Shown: in pieces, positions 1 to 7,600 of the stretch | Position numbering within the stretch: position 1 is the first letter of the stretch | Layout: every line of letters begins with the position of its first letter | NCBI GenBank assembly: GCA_003648125.1 | Contig: QMOE01000030.1 | Span: 1 to 10,919 of the forward strand | DNA from: Chloroflexota bacterium | GTDB taxonomy: Bacteria; Chloroflexota; Anaerolineae; B4-G1 | DNA length: 10,919 nucleotides | Direction of reading: 5' to 3' | Notes under the pieces: model-generated | Databases searched by the model: none | What the model saw: the letters and a program-made list of their open reading frames with translations, nothing else | Told to the model about the DNA's origin: nothing | Made by a program: the position numbers and the translations under genes

Positions 1-2
1 AG

Positions 3-428
3 GGGCAGGGGCAACGGGCGATCCAGCATTGCGAGCAGGCCGCCAAGTCCGCTTCCCCCGATTCGCTGCTTGGGCGAGACGCCCGCTGCGCGTTGCTCAA
101 ACTACGCCCCCCTATGCCCAAACAAGCCCAGGGCTGGGGTGAGACGCTACGCTTGATGGCCGGGTTGATGATCTCCCCGGCGCTGGCGGCACTGGTCAAC
201 GCCAGGTTGGTCCCGTGGGAGATCAGCCTGCTGGCGTGGGTTGCGCTGATAGCGGCGACGGGAGGCGCTTACCTGTGGGTCTGCGCCACCGAAGTCACTC
301 GCAATCCGGCAATGTGCTCCCTCTTTGGCGAGGCTGGCGTGGCAGGGCGCGGACGAAAAGCCCTGGTGGGACTGTCAGGCATGTTGTTGTGGGCCGCCGC
401 ACTGGGCCTGATCCTGGGCAAGATATAG
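3..428 (+). CDS. C-terminal part of an unrecognised membrane protein (5'-partial)
   Basis: The reading frame is open from the left edge of the window to the TAG at 426-428, so this is probably the end of a gene that starts upstream. Internal candidate starts are a TTG at 93 and an ATG at 114, but neither has a convincing ribosome binding site. The visible part begins with a polar stretch and then has about three hydrophobic segments: around LMISPALAALV, around ISLLAWVALIAATGG, and a last one (MLLWAAALGLILG) that runs almost to the C-terminus. A short polar loop with the sequence ATEVTRNPAM lies between the second and third. This is typical of the tail of a polytopic inner-membrane protein, for example a transporter or a flippase-like polysaccharide protein, but I recognise no family motif and assign no function. 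Confidence 0.55.
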   Translation, partial: GQGQRAIQHCEQAAKSASPDSLLGRDARCALLKLRPPMPKQAQGWGETLRLMAGLMISPALAALVNARLVPWEISLLAWVALIAATGGAYLWVCATEVTRNPAMCSLFGEAGVAGRGRKALVGLSGMLLWAAALGLILGKI

Positions 429-455
429 GGAGATCAGGTGCGCGTCATAGAGTAA

Positions 456-475
456 GGGCGAGCACTGCCTCGCCC
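456..475. repeat. Short GC-rich hairpin downstream of the partial membrane gene
   Basis: GGGCGAG at 456-462 pairs perfectly with CTCGCCC at 469-475 around the 6-base loop CACTGC. It lies 28 bases after the stop codon at 428, where a transcription terminator would be expected. No T-tract follows on the + strand, so it is not a standard intrinsic terminator. It may equally be a remnant of a dispersed GC-rich palindrome. Confidence 0.4.
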
Positions 476-586
476 CTACCTCGGCAGGGACGCCCGCGCT
501 TTCAGGCAAGACCCACTACCAGGCACAAAAATTTGAGCAAGCGTTCGGGGGACATCCGGAATGAACCAAGAATCGCCTCAGGGCTT

Positions 587-672
587 GTCATTGCGAGCGA
601 AGCGAAGCAATCTCCCGCTTACAATGACCATGAAATAGGAGATTGCTTCGTCGCTCCGCTTCTCGCAATGAC
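587..672. repeat. REP/MITE-like imperfect inverted repeat (GTCATTGCGAG...CTCGCAATGAC)
   Basis: The left arm (587-615) begins GTCATTGCGAG and ends GAAGCAATCTCC. The right arm (638-672) begins GGAGATTGCTTC and ends CTCGCAATGAC. The outer 11 and inner 12 bases of the arms are exact reverse complements; between them the arms differ in sequence and length (6 versus 12 bases). A 22-base loop separates the arms. From general knowledge, this CATTGCGAGCGAAGCGAAGCAATC type of palindrome recurs between genes in many bacterial genomes. It carries no coding capacity, and open frames through it are spurious. It lies between the partial membrane gene and the rhomboid gene. Confidence 0.85.
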
Positions 673-716
673 ACTACCTGAGAGGTTGCAGATTTGACGG
701 ACACCCAGGAAGAGCA

Positions 717-1508
717 ATGGCGTTGACACTTTTGTTTCTGGCGTTGGATTATTTATTCTCACTCGTCTTCCTGCTGCCAATCCAAGACCACCGGGGACGC
801 TACCGCGGCTTTCCCTATATGACGTTGGGGTTGGTCCTGCTCAACACGGCCATCCATGCCTCGTTTTACTATCTGCTGCCCCGCTGGATTGGCGAAGAGG
901 CCTGGAGCGCGCTGAGTATGAACCTGATGCTCCTCCCGACCGCCATACTCGAAGGCGAGGGGCTGGGGGCGCTGAGCATGATCACGAGCGCATTCCTGCA
1001 CGCCAGTTGGGCGCACCTGATAGGCAACATGCTCTTCCTCTGGTTCTTTGGACGCAAGTTGGAGGACGTGCTAGGCTCATTAAAGTTTGGGATTTTCTAC
1101 CTGGTCTGTGTGTTTGTATCCAGCACGGTCAGTGTGATAGGCAACGTGGCTCTGCCCTTCACTCAAGGAACAATACCGTGTCTGGGAGCCAGCGGAGCGA
1201 TTATGGGAATCGTAGCTGCTTATCTGTTTCTCTACCCCGATGAGCGCATCCGCACGTTCGTGATGCTGGCGGTCATTCCCATACCTTTCACACTGCAAAT
1301 GCCGGCCTGGGTGTTTATTCTCTACACCGTGACCGGAGACATCGTGCGCGGGTGGCTGGAACAGCAGGCCGAGGCGCTGGGGTTCATCTATAGCCTCATC
1401 GGTTCGTTTGCCCACCTGGGCGGGGTGATCGCCGGGCTGACCTGCCTTTACTTTTTTCTCCCCTCTGAACTCCTCCACTACCGCCATCGGGCCGGCGAAA
1501 AGCTCTAG
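717..1508 (+). CDS. Rhomboid-family intramembrane serine protease
   Basis: A 263-residue polytopic membrane protein predicted to cleave transmembrane substrates within the lipid bilayer. The rhomboid signature is complete: HASWAHLIGN at residues 95-104, with the oxyanion-type histidine and asparagine (His100, Asn104); the catalytic serine in GASG (Ser159); and the catalytic histidine in FAHLGG (His233). About six to seven hydrophobic segments can be seen, including one at the extreme N-terminus (about residues 2-20) and the core helices at about 86-112, 122-142, 157-173, 183-205 and 227-247. The length is normal for a bacterial rhomboid without an extra soluble domain. The ATG at 717 is chosen because AGGA (707-710) precedes it by 6 bases. 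The gene stands alone, downstream of a REP-like repeat and converging on the lipoprotein gene, so its substrate cannot be guessed from context. The family call is firm; the substrate is unknown. Confidence 0.93.
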   Translation: MALTLLFLALDYLFSLVFLLPIQDHRGRYRGFPYMTLGLVLLNTAIHASFYYLLPRWIGEEAWSALSMNLMLLPTAILEGEGLGALSMITSAFLHASWAHLIGNMLFLWFFGRKLEDVLGSLKFGIFYLVCVFVSSTVSVIGNVALPFTQGTIPCLGASGAIMGIVAAYLFLYPDERIRTFVMLAVIPIPFTLQMPAWVFILYTVTGDIVRGWLEQQAEALGFIYSLIGSFAHLGGVIAGLTCLYFFLPSELLHYRHRAGEKL

Positions 1509-1516
1509 GTTTTGCA

Positions 1517-1633
1517 GCAATTCCCGTTTTGTAGCCGCGATTTCCAAATCGCGTCTGTTTTCCCACGTAAAGCACCCTGCGCGATTGCGAAATCGCGGCT
1601 ACGACCTGACTTTTCACCCATAACGGGAATTGC
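1517..1633. repeat. Nested inverted-repeat element between convergent genes
   Basis: The outer arms GCAATTCCCGTT (1517-1528) and AACGGGAATTGC (1622-1633) are exact reverse complements. Just inside them is a second pair: 1531-1553, beginning GTAGCCGCGATTT, and 1580-1602, ending AAATCGCGGCTAC, which are reverse complements with few mismatches. Each inner arm is also a small palindrome on its own, such as GCGATTT-CC-AAATCGC. A related copy of the inner motif lies at 10889-10910. The element fills the gap between the rhomboid stop and the lipoprotein stop, so it could act as a bidirectional terminator, but its architecture is that of a small non-autonomous repeat element. No coding sequence is present. 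Confidence 0.8.
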
Positions 1634-1643
1634 AAGTTTTGCC

Positions 1644-3032
1644 TTACCTGCGCACCAGCACGTACCGCCCGCGTGTGGCAGCCGAGGTGGCAGTGTAGAG
1701 ATAGGTCGCCGGGCCGACGATGACCATGTCCCCGTGGCCGATGCCCCAGTTGTTCACCAGTCCCATAATCACCGGGTTGCCGGGGTACCTGTCCCACGGG
1801 CCATCAATCGCCAGGCCCGCGCTGCGGGCGAACCCCAGCCCGAACTGATCGTCCACGACGGCGGGGTTGCTGGGGCCGCGCACGCCCTCGTAGGCCATGT
1901 AATAGTGGTCGCCCACCCGCACCACATCGGCCGAGGAGATGGTGCGGAACTCGAAATAGGGATTGGCCTCCGCCCCCAGCGTGTCCACCGGCCCGTACCC
2001 CATCTCCGCCCCAAAGAGCGGATTTGAGGCACACTTGTGCAAGCCCCCGGCTGCGGCATGTTTATCGCCCACGTAGCAGCCCATGTGCCCCGGATCTCGC
2101 CCCAGCCCGACAAAAACGTAGAGCAGGTTCCCCTCGACGTAGATACCTGGCGGCGCGCCCACCAGGCAATTCCCGTACTCGGTCTCGTTATAGATGTTGG
2201 GGTGCTCGCCGATAGATTCCGCCTCGGCGCACGTTCCGGGTTCGGCCTGCCATTGCCCCGTGCCGGGCACGTGCGCCTCGGCCGACCAGTTGACCCCGTC
2301 GGCGGAGGTGCGCATAAAAGCGCCTGCTCCCCACTCATAGACTATATAAGCCCGGCCGGCAGCGAAAAAGACGCGCGGGTACTGCTGCTGCTGGGTATGG
2401 TCGGCGGGGGCGCAAGGGCAGGTGCGGCAGGGAAAGAGGCAGACGGGGTTCTCCAGCGCAAAGCCGAGTCCCCCGTCGTGGCTTTTCCACAGCGTGATGC
2501 AGCCGGGGAAGGGGACCGGATCGCCGCACGAATCCACCACTCCGGCCGACTGATAGCTGGCGTGCAAGTAAGACCAGAACTCGGCCCCGCCTCGGTAGAC
2601 GGTGTCCGATTCGCCCACGGGCAAGCCCACGTCGTATGCTTCCAGCACCCACTCGGCGCTCCCGGCCCAGAACTCGTCCAACGTGGCGAACTCGCGCCCC
2701 GGCGGGGGGGCGGGGGAGAAAGCGGCCGGTGTTGGGGTCGGCGGGACGGCGGTGGCGATGGGAAGCGGCGTGTCTGTGGGCAGCGGGGTCGGGGAGGGGA
2801 TGGGGGTTGGAGTAAAAGTGGGGGTGTCGGTCGGCGGTGGGGTGGGGGAGGGAGTGACGGTTGGAGTGGTAGTCGGTGTGAGCGTGGCAGTCGGCGCAGG
2901 GGTGCAGGTTGACGTCTGGGTCAGTGCGGGGGTGGTGAGGGGAGCGCAGCCTGCGCCCACGAGCACAACGCCCAGGGCCAGGAGCATGAGCAGGATAAAG
3001 TTGGGCGGATGAAATTCAAATTGATGTTGCAT
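1644..3032 (-). CDS. Secreted lipoprotein: TPTP linker plus Cys-rich beta-propeller-like (glycosidase-fold) domain
   Basis: A 462-residue exported protein. The N-terminus has a hydrophobic signal segment (about residues 12-27) ending in VGAGC, a lipobox-like site that makes Cys29 the likely lipidated residue; the Gly at -3 is less usual. Residues about 31-113 are a low-complexity Thr/Pro linker. The remaining 350 residues form a globular domain with repeated strand-turn patterns such as RVFFAAGRAYIVYEWG and ADVVRVGDHYYMAYEG, and the phrase FARSAGLAIDGPWDRYPGNP. These resemble five-bladed propellers of the GH32/GH43/GH130 type. I cannot place the catalytic acids with certainty, so enzymatic activity is unproven. 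The domain holds ten cysteines, four of them clustered at residues 198-207. The start at 3032 is preferred over an upstream ATG at 3158, because the signal peptide then begins ten residues in and the extra 42 residues look non-coding and overlap the divergent promoter. A carbohydrate-binding or sugar-processing surface role is inference. Confidence 0.75.
   Translation of the reverse strand: MQHQFEFHPPNFILLMLLALGVVLVGAGCAPLTTPALTQTSTCTPAPTATLTPTTTPTVTPSPTPPPTDTPTFTPTPIPSPTPLPTDTPLPIATAVPPTPTPAAFSPAPPPGREFATLDEFWAGSAEWVLEAYDVGLPVGESDTVYRGGAEFWSYLHASYQSAGVVDSCGDPVPFPGCITLWKSHDGGLGFALENPVCLFPCRTCPCAPADHTQQQQYPRVFFAAGRAYIVYEWGAGAFMRTSADGVNWSAEAHVPGTGQWQAEPGTCAEAESIGEHPNIYNETEYGNCLVGAPPGIYVEGNLLYVFVGLGRDPGHMGCYVGDKHAAAGGLHKCASNPLFGAEMGYGPVDTLGAEANPYFEFRTISSADVVRVGDHYYMAYEGVRGPSNPAVVDDQFGLGFARSAGLAIDGPWDRYPGNPVIMGLVNNWGIGHGDMVIVGPATYLYTATSAATRGRYVLVRR
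2694..2942 (-). repeat. Low-complexity Thr/Pro-rich linker-coding repeat
   Basis: This part of the lipoprotein gene encodes about 83 residues dominated by Thr and Pro with some Ser and Ala, in short TPTP-, TPSP- and PTDTP-like units. On the + strand it appears as G/T-rich DNA with many GGGGT, GGTG and GTCGG runs. Such linkers tether a globular domain to the cell surface and are often glycosylated. Imperfect repetition makes expansion or contraction by slippage likely. Confidence 0.85.
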
Positions 3033-3115
3033 ATCACAAAAACCCCGTAGGGGAGCAAGTGTAACGCAGGAACGGGCAATGGTCAAGTTGCAGTGAAAAT
3101 ACTGCCAATCTTCAC

Positions 3116-3143
3116 TTGTCCAGGTCGCATTTATGCGTATACT
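3116..3143 (+). promoter_or_regulatory. Candidate sigma-70-type promoter for LKR with a palindrome in its spacer
   Basis: TTGTCC at 3116-3121 resembles a -35 box (4 of 6 to TTGACA), and TATACT at 3138-3143 resembles a -10 box (5 of 6 to TATAAT), with a 16-base spacer. The spacer contains a perfect palindrome, CGCAT-TT-ATGCG (3126-3137), in a position where a bound repressor would block the polymerase. The predicted start lies about 50 bases upstream of the LKR ATG. Promoter and operator are inferred from sequence only. Confidence 0.45.
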
Positions 3144-3199
3144 TGAAATACAGCGCAAACACGGCGGAGAACAGCCGTGAATCCAGAGAAAGGCAAGTG

Positions 3200-4519
3200 A
3201 TGAATATGCGGATCGGAATTCGTCGTGAAGATAAAAGTATTTGGGAGCGGCGCGTACCCATCATTCCGGAGCACGCCCGCCAACTGCAAGAAAAGCACGG
3301 CATCCAGGTATGGGTGCAACCCTCAGAAATTCGTGTCTTCCGAGAGAAAGAGTTCGCGCGGGCCGGCGTGCGGATCGAGCAAGACCTCTCCCCCTGCCCG
3401 GTCATTTTCGGCGTCAAAGAGATTCCCCCTCGGTTATTCCAGCCGAATCACGCTTATGTTTTCTTTGCTCACGTCATCAAAGGGCAACTGTACAACATGC
3501 CCATGCTCAAGAAAATGCTCGAGTTGGGATGCACGTTGATTGACTATGAAAAAGTGACCGACGAGAAAGGCCGGCGGCTGATTTTTTTCGGTCGCCAGGC
3601 TGGGCAGGCGGGGATGATCAACACACTGTGGGCGCTCGGCCGGCGGTTGGAACGACGCGGCATCCCCAACCCGTTCACCGACCTGCGCCAGACGCGCCAC
3701 TATCACAATCTATCCGCAGCGAAGGCAGCGGTAGCGGCGGTCGGGGAGCGGATCGCGCGGGAGGGGCTGCCGGAGCAGATCACGCCCTTCATCTGCGGCT
3801 TTGCCGGCTACGGCAACGTCTTTCGCGGAGCCGACGAGATTATAAAGCTCTTGCCGGTGCAGGAGATTGAGCCGCGCCAGGTGACCGCCGTGGCCCAATC
3901 CACCGACTATGCTTGCAATGCGGTGTACAAGGTGGTGTTCAAGGAGGAGCACACGGTCGAGCCTGTCTCGCCGGAGCACGGGTTCGAGTTGCAGGACTAT
4001 TACGACCACCCGGAAAAGTATCGTGGCAAATTCAACACCTACTTGCCCCATCTGACCACGCTGGTCAACTGCACCTACTGGGAGGCCAGATACCCGCGCC
4101 TGGTGACGAAAGCGGATCTGCGGGAACTATTTAGGGCAGGGGAACCGCGTTTGCAGGTCATCGGCGACATCAGTTGCGATATCGAGGGGGCCATCGAGAG
4201 CACGGTCAAATGCACCGAGCCGGGCGAGCCGGTTTTCGTCTACGATCCATTCGGCGACCACGCGACCGCAGGGTTCGAGGGAGAGGGGCTTTTGGTCATG
4301 GCCGTGGATATTCTGCCCAGCGAGTTGCCGCGCGACGCCTCGGAATACTTTAGCGGGGTGCTGATGGAGTACGTCCCCGCCATCGCCCAGGCGGATTACT
4401 CGGTCCCGTTCGAGGAACTGGCCCTGCCGCCCGAAATCAAGCGAGCCGTCATCGTCCACCGGGGCGAGTTGACGCCTGAATATCGCTACCTGGAGGAGTG
4501 CGTCAGTGGGTTGAGGTAG
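3200..4519 (+). CDS. Lysine-ketoglutarate reductase (saccharopine dehydrogenase, lysine-forming type; LKR domain)
   Basis: A 439-residue protein that corresponds to the N-terminal half of the bifunctional LKR/SDH (AASS) enzymes of plants and animals. LKR condenses lysine with 2-oxoglutarate, using NADPH, to form saccharopine in the cytoplasm. Diagnostic stretches can be recognised in order: an AlaDH/PNT-like N-terminal part (RIGIRREDKSIWERRVP); the substrate motif FFAHVIKGQLYNMPML (residues 88-103), close to FFSHTxKAQxxNMPLL of known LKRs; a nucleotide-binding segment GFAGYGNVFRGADEIIKLLP (200-219); VNCTYWEARYPRL (289-301); and GDISCDIEGAIE (322-333). It carries no SDH domain; that activity is encoded separately at 9450-10817. 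The ATG at 3200 follows AAAGG (3189-3193) by 6 bases and begins at the conserved N-terminus; an in-frame TTG at 3116 would add 28 unlikely residues. The reverse, lysine-forming direction is formally possible, but the motifs favour the LKR type over fungal LYS1. Confidence 0.9.
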   Translation: MNMRIGIRREDKSIWERRVPIIPEHARQLQEKHGIQVWVQPSEIRVFREKEFARAGVRIEQDLSPCPVIFGVKEIPPRLFQPNHAYVFFAHVIKGQLYNMPMLKKMLELGCTLIDYEKVTDEKGRRLIFFGRQAGQAGMINTLWALGRRLERRGIPNPFTDLRQTRHYHNLSAAKAAVAAVGERIAREGLPEQITPFICGFAGYGNVFRGADEIIKLLPVQEIEPRQVTAVAQSTDYACNAVYKVVFKEEHTVEPVSPEHGFELQDYYDHPEKYRGKFNTYLPHLTTLVNCTYWEARYPRLVTKADLRELFRAGEPRLQVIGDISCDIEGAIESTVKCTEPGEPVFVYDPFGDHATAGFEGEGLLVMAVDILPSELPRDASEYFSGVLMEYVPAIAQADYSVPFEELALPPEIKRAVIVHRGELTPEYRYLEECVSGLR

Positions 4520-4545
4520 TTGGGCACGTAGCGCGAATTAGCGAG

Positions 4546-4570
4546 ATAGGCGCAATAATACTGCGCCTAT
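4546..4570. promoter_or_regulatory. Perfect 9-bp inverted repeat between LKR and the RM module
   Basis: ATAGGCGCA (4546-4554) and TGCGCCTAT (4562-4570) are exact reverse complements around the 7-base loop ATAATAC. The structure lies 26 bases after the LKR stop and 72 bases before the RM start. No T-run follows, so it is not a clear intrinsic terminator. It could be a factor-independent pause, an RNA-stabilising stem, or an operator controlling the RM genes. No controller (C) protein gene is present in the window. A -10-like TAAAAT lies at 4608-4613, but without a good -35 at the right distance. Confidence 0.5.
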
Positions 4571-4620
4571 TTGAGAACTGGAAGATGTGCAAAACCTCAA
4601 GATCGTGTAAAATGGTGCAA

Positions 4621-4628
4621 GGGAGGAG
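4621..4628 (+). promoter_or_regulatory. Strong but distant Shine-Dalgarno for the RM enzyme
   Basis: GGGAGGAG at 4621-4628 is an excellent ribosome binding site, but it lies 14 bases before the ATG at 4643, further than the usual 5-9. The frame is closed by TAA at 4640-4642 directly before the ATG, so an upstream start in this frame is impossible: the TTG at 4634 would encode only two residues. The wide spacing may lower translation of the nuclease. Confidence 0.5.
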
Positions 4629-4642
4629 AACGTTTGCTCTAA

Positions 4643-7600
4643 ATGGACAAGGGAACGGCGTTACAACGAGTAAAAGAACTGGTTGATAGATTTGCCTATC
4701 ACCACGCTGCATACACTGGATCTCATTCTGGCTATAATGAGACTCAGCTTCGTGTTGATTTTCTAGATCGCTTTTTAGCGGCGCTTGGTTGGGACGTGTT
4801 CAACGAGAAACAGGCCCCGCAACATTTACGCGAGGTCGTCCACGAGATTACTATAGAGGTTGAGGACAGCGACCAAGTCTTTACCAAGAGGCCAGATTAC
4901 GCTCTACGGCTTGGAACCGAACGCCAGTTCTTTGTCGAGGCCAAATGCCCCTCTGTGCCTATCACTACGAGCAAACTCCCCGCTTTCCAGGTGCGACGCT
5001 ATGGTTGGAACGCCCGCTTGCCTATCTCCGTACTGAGCAACTTTGACAAGCTCATCATCTACGATTGCCGCGTCCGCCCGCAAGCCGGGGACGACGCGCG
5101 CGTGGCGCGGCTCAAGGTCTACGACTATACCGAGTACGTCCCCAGGTTTGACGAGATTTACGCGCAGCTTTCCCGCGAGGCTGTGTATTCCGGGCGCTTT
5201 GATGAACAGTTTGACATCGAGGAAGAGCGCGAAGGGACAGAACCATTTGACGAGTATTTCTTGGGACAGATTGAGCAATGGCGCGAACGACTGGCGCAGG
5301 ACATCGCGCAACAAAACCCAACCCTCGCGCAAGCAGAACTGAACTTTCTCGTGCAGCGGTTGCTCAACCGCATTGTTTTCTTGAGGATTTGCGAAGACCG
5401 CGAGTTAGAGAAATATCAAACGCTGCAAGCTGTACAGACGTATGATGAACTAAAAGTTCTATTCCGCCAAGCTGATGCTCGCTACAACTCTGGTTTGTTT
5501 GACTTTATCGATGACCAGCTTTCGCTGAATATCAGAGTTAGCGGCGCGGTTTTGATTAGCATATTCCAGGAGCTTTACTACCCGGCCAGCCCCTATGCCT
5601 TCTCGGTAGTTGAGGCCGCAATCCTAGGTGAAATCTACGAACGATTCCTGTCCAAGCAAATCACTGTGGATGATGGGCAGGTTATTGTCACTGAGAAAGA
5701 TGAAGCGGCGGCTTCCCGTGGGGTGGTTCCCACGCCCAAGTATGTGGTGGATGCCATTATCCAAAAGACGCTTGCGCCGTTGTGCAAAGACAAGCACTTG
5801 GACAAACTGGCACAGCTTCGCCTTACCGACATCGCTTGTGGCTCAGGCATATTCCTGGTTGCTGCCTACGAATACTTGCTCAACACTTACCTGACACGGT
5901 ATCTTCAGGATGGCGTCGAACGCCACAGTGACAAGATATACGAGGGCTCTCAAAACACCTGGTATCTCACGCTCCCAGAGCGGCAACGTATTCTTTGCAC
6001 CCACATCTTTGGCGTAGACATTGACCCGCAAGCGGTCGAAATCGCGCGCTTTAGTCTCCTGCTTCAAGTCTTAGAGGACGTGCCCGCCGCATCCATCGCG
6101 GCTCACTGGCAACAGCATCACGCCCGTGCGTTACCGAACTTGCACACCAACATCCAATGTGGCAATAGCCTGGTGGATAGTGCCTACTTTGACTATGACA
6201 GTGATGCCTTGACCAATGCAGAACACTTTGCCCAACTCAATCCCCTGGATTGGGAAACCGCTTTCCCTGCCGTGTTTGCCAAAGGCGGTTTTGACGCCAT
6301 CGTGGGCAATCCCCCCTACATCCGCATCCAGAATATGGTGCGCTATTCCCCCCGCGAGGCGCAATACTACCAGAGTGACGAATCTCCCTATACTTGCGCG
6401 CAAAGCGACAACTTTGACAAATACTACCTCTTCATTGAGCGTGGGTTATCTCTGCTCAAACCCACCGGGCGGATTGGCTACATCGTACCCTACAAATTCT
6501 TTACCCTCAAGTCCGGGCAATCGCTCCGCAAGTTGCTATCCGAGGGACAGCACGTTGCCGAGGTCGTCCACTTTGGCGTGCAGCAGGTCTTTGGTGAGAA
6601 GCGAACCACCTATACCTGCATTTTGGCCCTTGCCAAACAACCCACGCCAAGCTTTACCGTCAATCACGTTAGCAATCTACCAGCTTGGCGACGTGGGGAA
6701 CCGGGCGAGTGTGAAACACACCAAGCAACAGACTTTGACGAGTCTCCTTGGGAGTTCGTGTCGCCTGCCGCCCGCCAGGTCTTTGAGCGATTGCGCGCCG
6801 CGCATCCTACCACACTTGAGCAAGTCGCCAACATCTTTGTCGGTGTGCAGACCAGCGCCGATAGAATCTACATCGTCGAGCCTGACGCAGAAACTGACAG
6901 CACAGTCACGTTCACCGACATTGAGGGAGCGACCTGGACCATTGAGAAAGCCATTCTGCGCCCCTGCTTGAAAGACGTTGTGCTTCCGGCATTTAGCCAA
7001 CCGCAACCCAACACTTGCATCATCTTCCCCTACGAGATTGAGGATAAGCGCGCCAAGCTCTACACGCCTGACGAGATGCAAGGACGCTTCCCCGAGTGTT
7101 GGGCTTACCTCAACACCCATAAGGTCGCGCTAGAGCGGCGCAGTATCCAGGGCAGGACGCCGGAGACGTGGTATCGTTACGGACGCTCTCAAAGCCTCAC
7201 CAAATTCGATGGAAGGCCCAAGCTCATCTGGCCGGTACTGTCGCTCGAAGCCCGCTATGCCTATGACGATCAGGACATCACCTTCACCGGCGGTGGCAAT
7301 GGCCCATACTATGGCTTGCGCCCTCTGCCAGATACCGCGCTTTCCATTCACTACTTGCAAGCAGTGCTTTCTCACCCGGCCATTGAGGCGATGGTGCGGG
7401 CACGCGGCAGTGCTTTTCGAGGTGGATACAGGTCTCACGGCAAGCAGTTTATCAAAGACTTGCCCATTCGCCAGATTGACTTTGCCAACGTCGAAGAAAA
7501 GAACGCGCACGACAGAATTGTTGAGTTGGTCAAGACCTTGATCCAAACTACAGAACGGGTAGTAACCGCGACCGTTCCCTCGCAGCGCCAGCAAGCCGCG

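Noticed and set aside
215..697. Open frame of 160 codons overlapping the partial membrane gene and the REP-like repeat
   Set aside because: Half of it is a shadow of the membrane gene and the rest reads through the GTCATTGCGAG palindrome, a well-known source of spurious proteins.
2037..2912. Open frame of 291 codons on the plus strand opposite the lipoprotein
   Set aside because: Its translation is Gly/Arg-rich low complexity that arises from the complement of the Thr/Pro linker; there is no RBS or domain.
3038..3053. CCCC-TAC-GGGG followed by TTTTT on the minus strand, resembling a terminator just before the lipoprotein start
   Set aside because: The stem is only 4 bp, and it lies in the expected leader of the gene, so a terminator is unlikely; attenuation cannot be supported.
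3033..3158. A 42-residue N-terminal extension of the lipoprotein from an ATG at 3158
   Set aside because: The added residues lack signal-peptide character, overlap the divergent LKR promoter region, and would bury the signal sequence internally.
6216..6971. Open frame of 251 codons in another frame inside the RM enzyme gene
   Set aside because: The overlapping frame has intact methyltransferase motifs (NPPY region), whereas this frame is Ser/Pro/Leu-rich without a recognisable motif.
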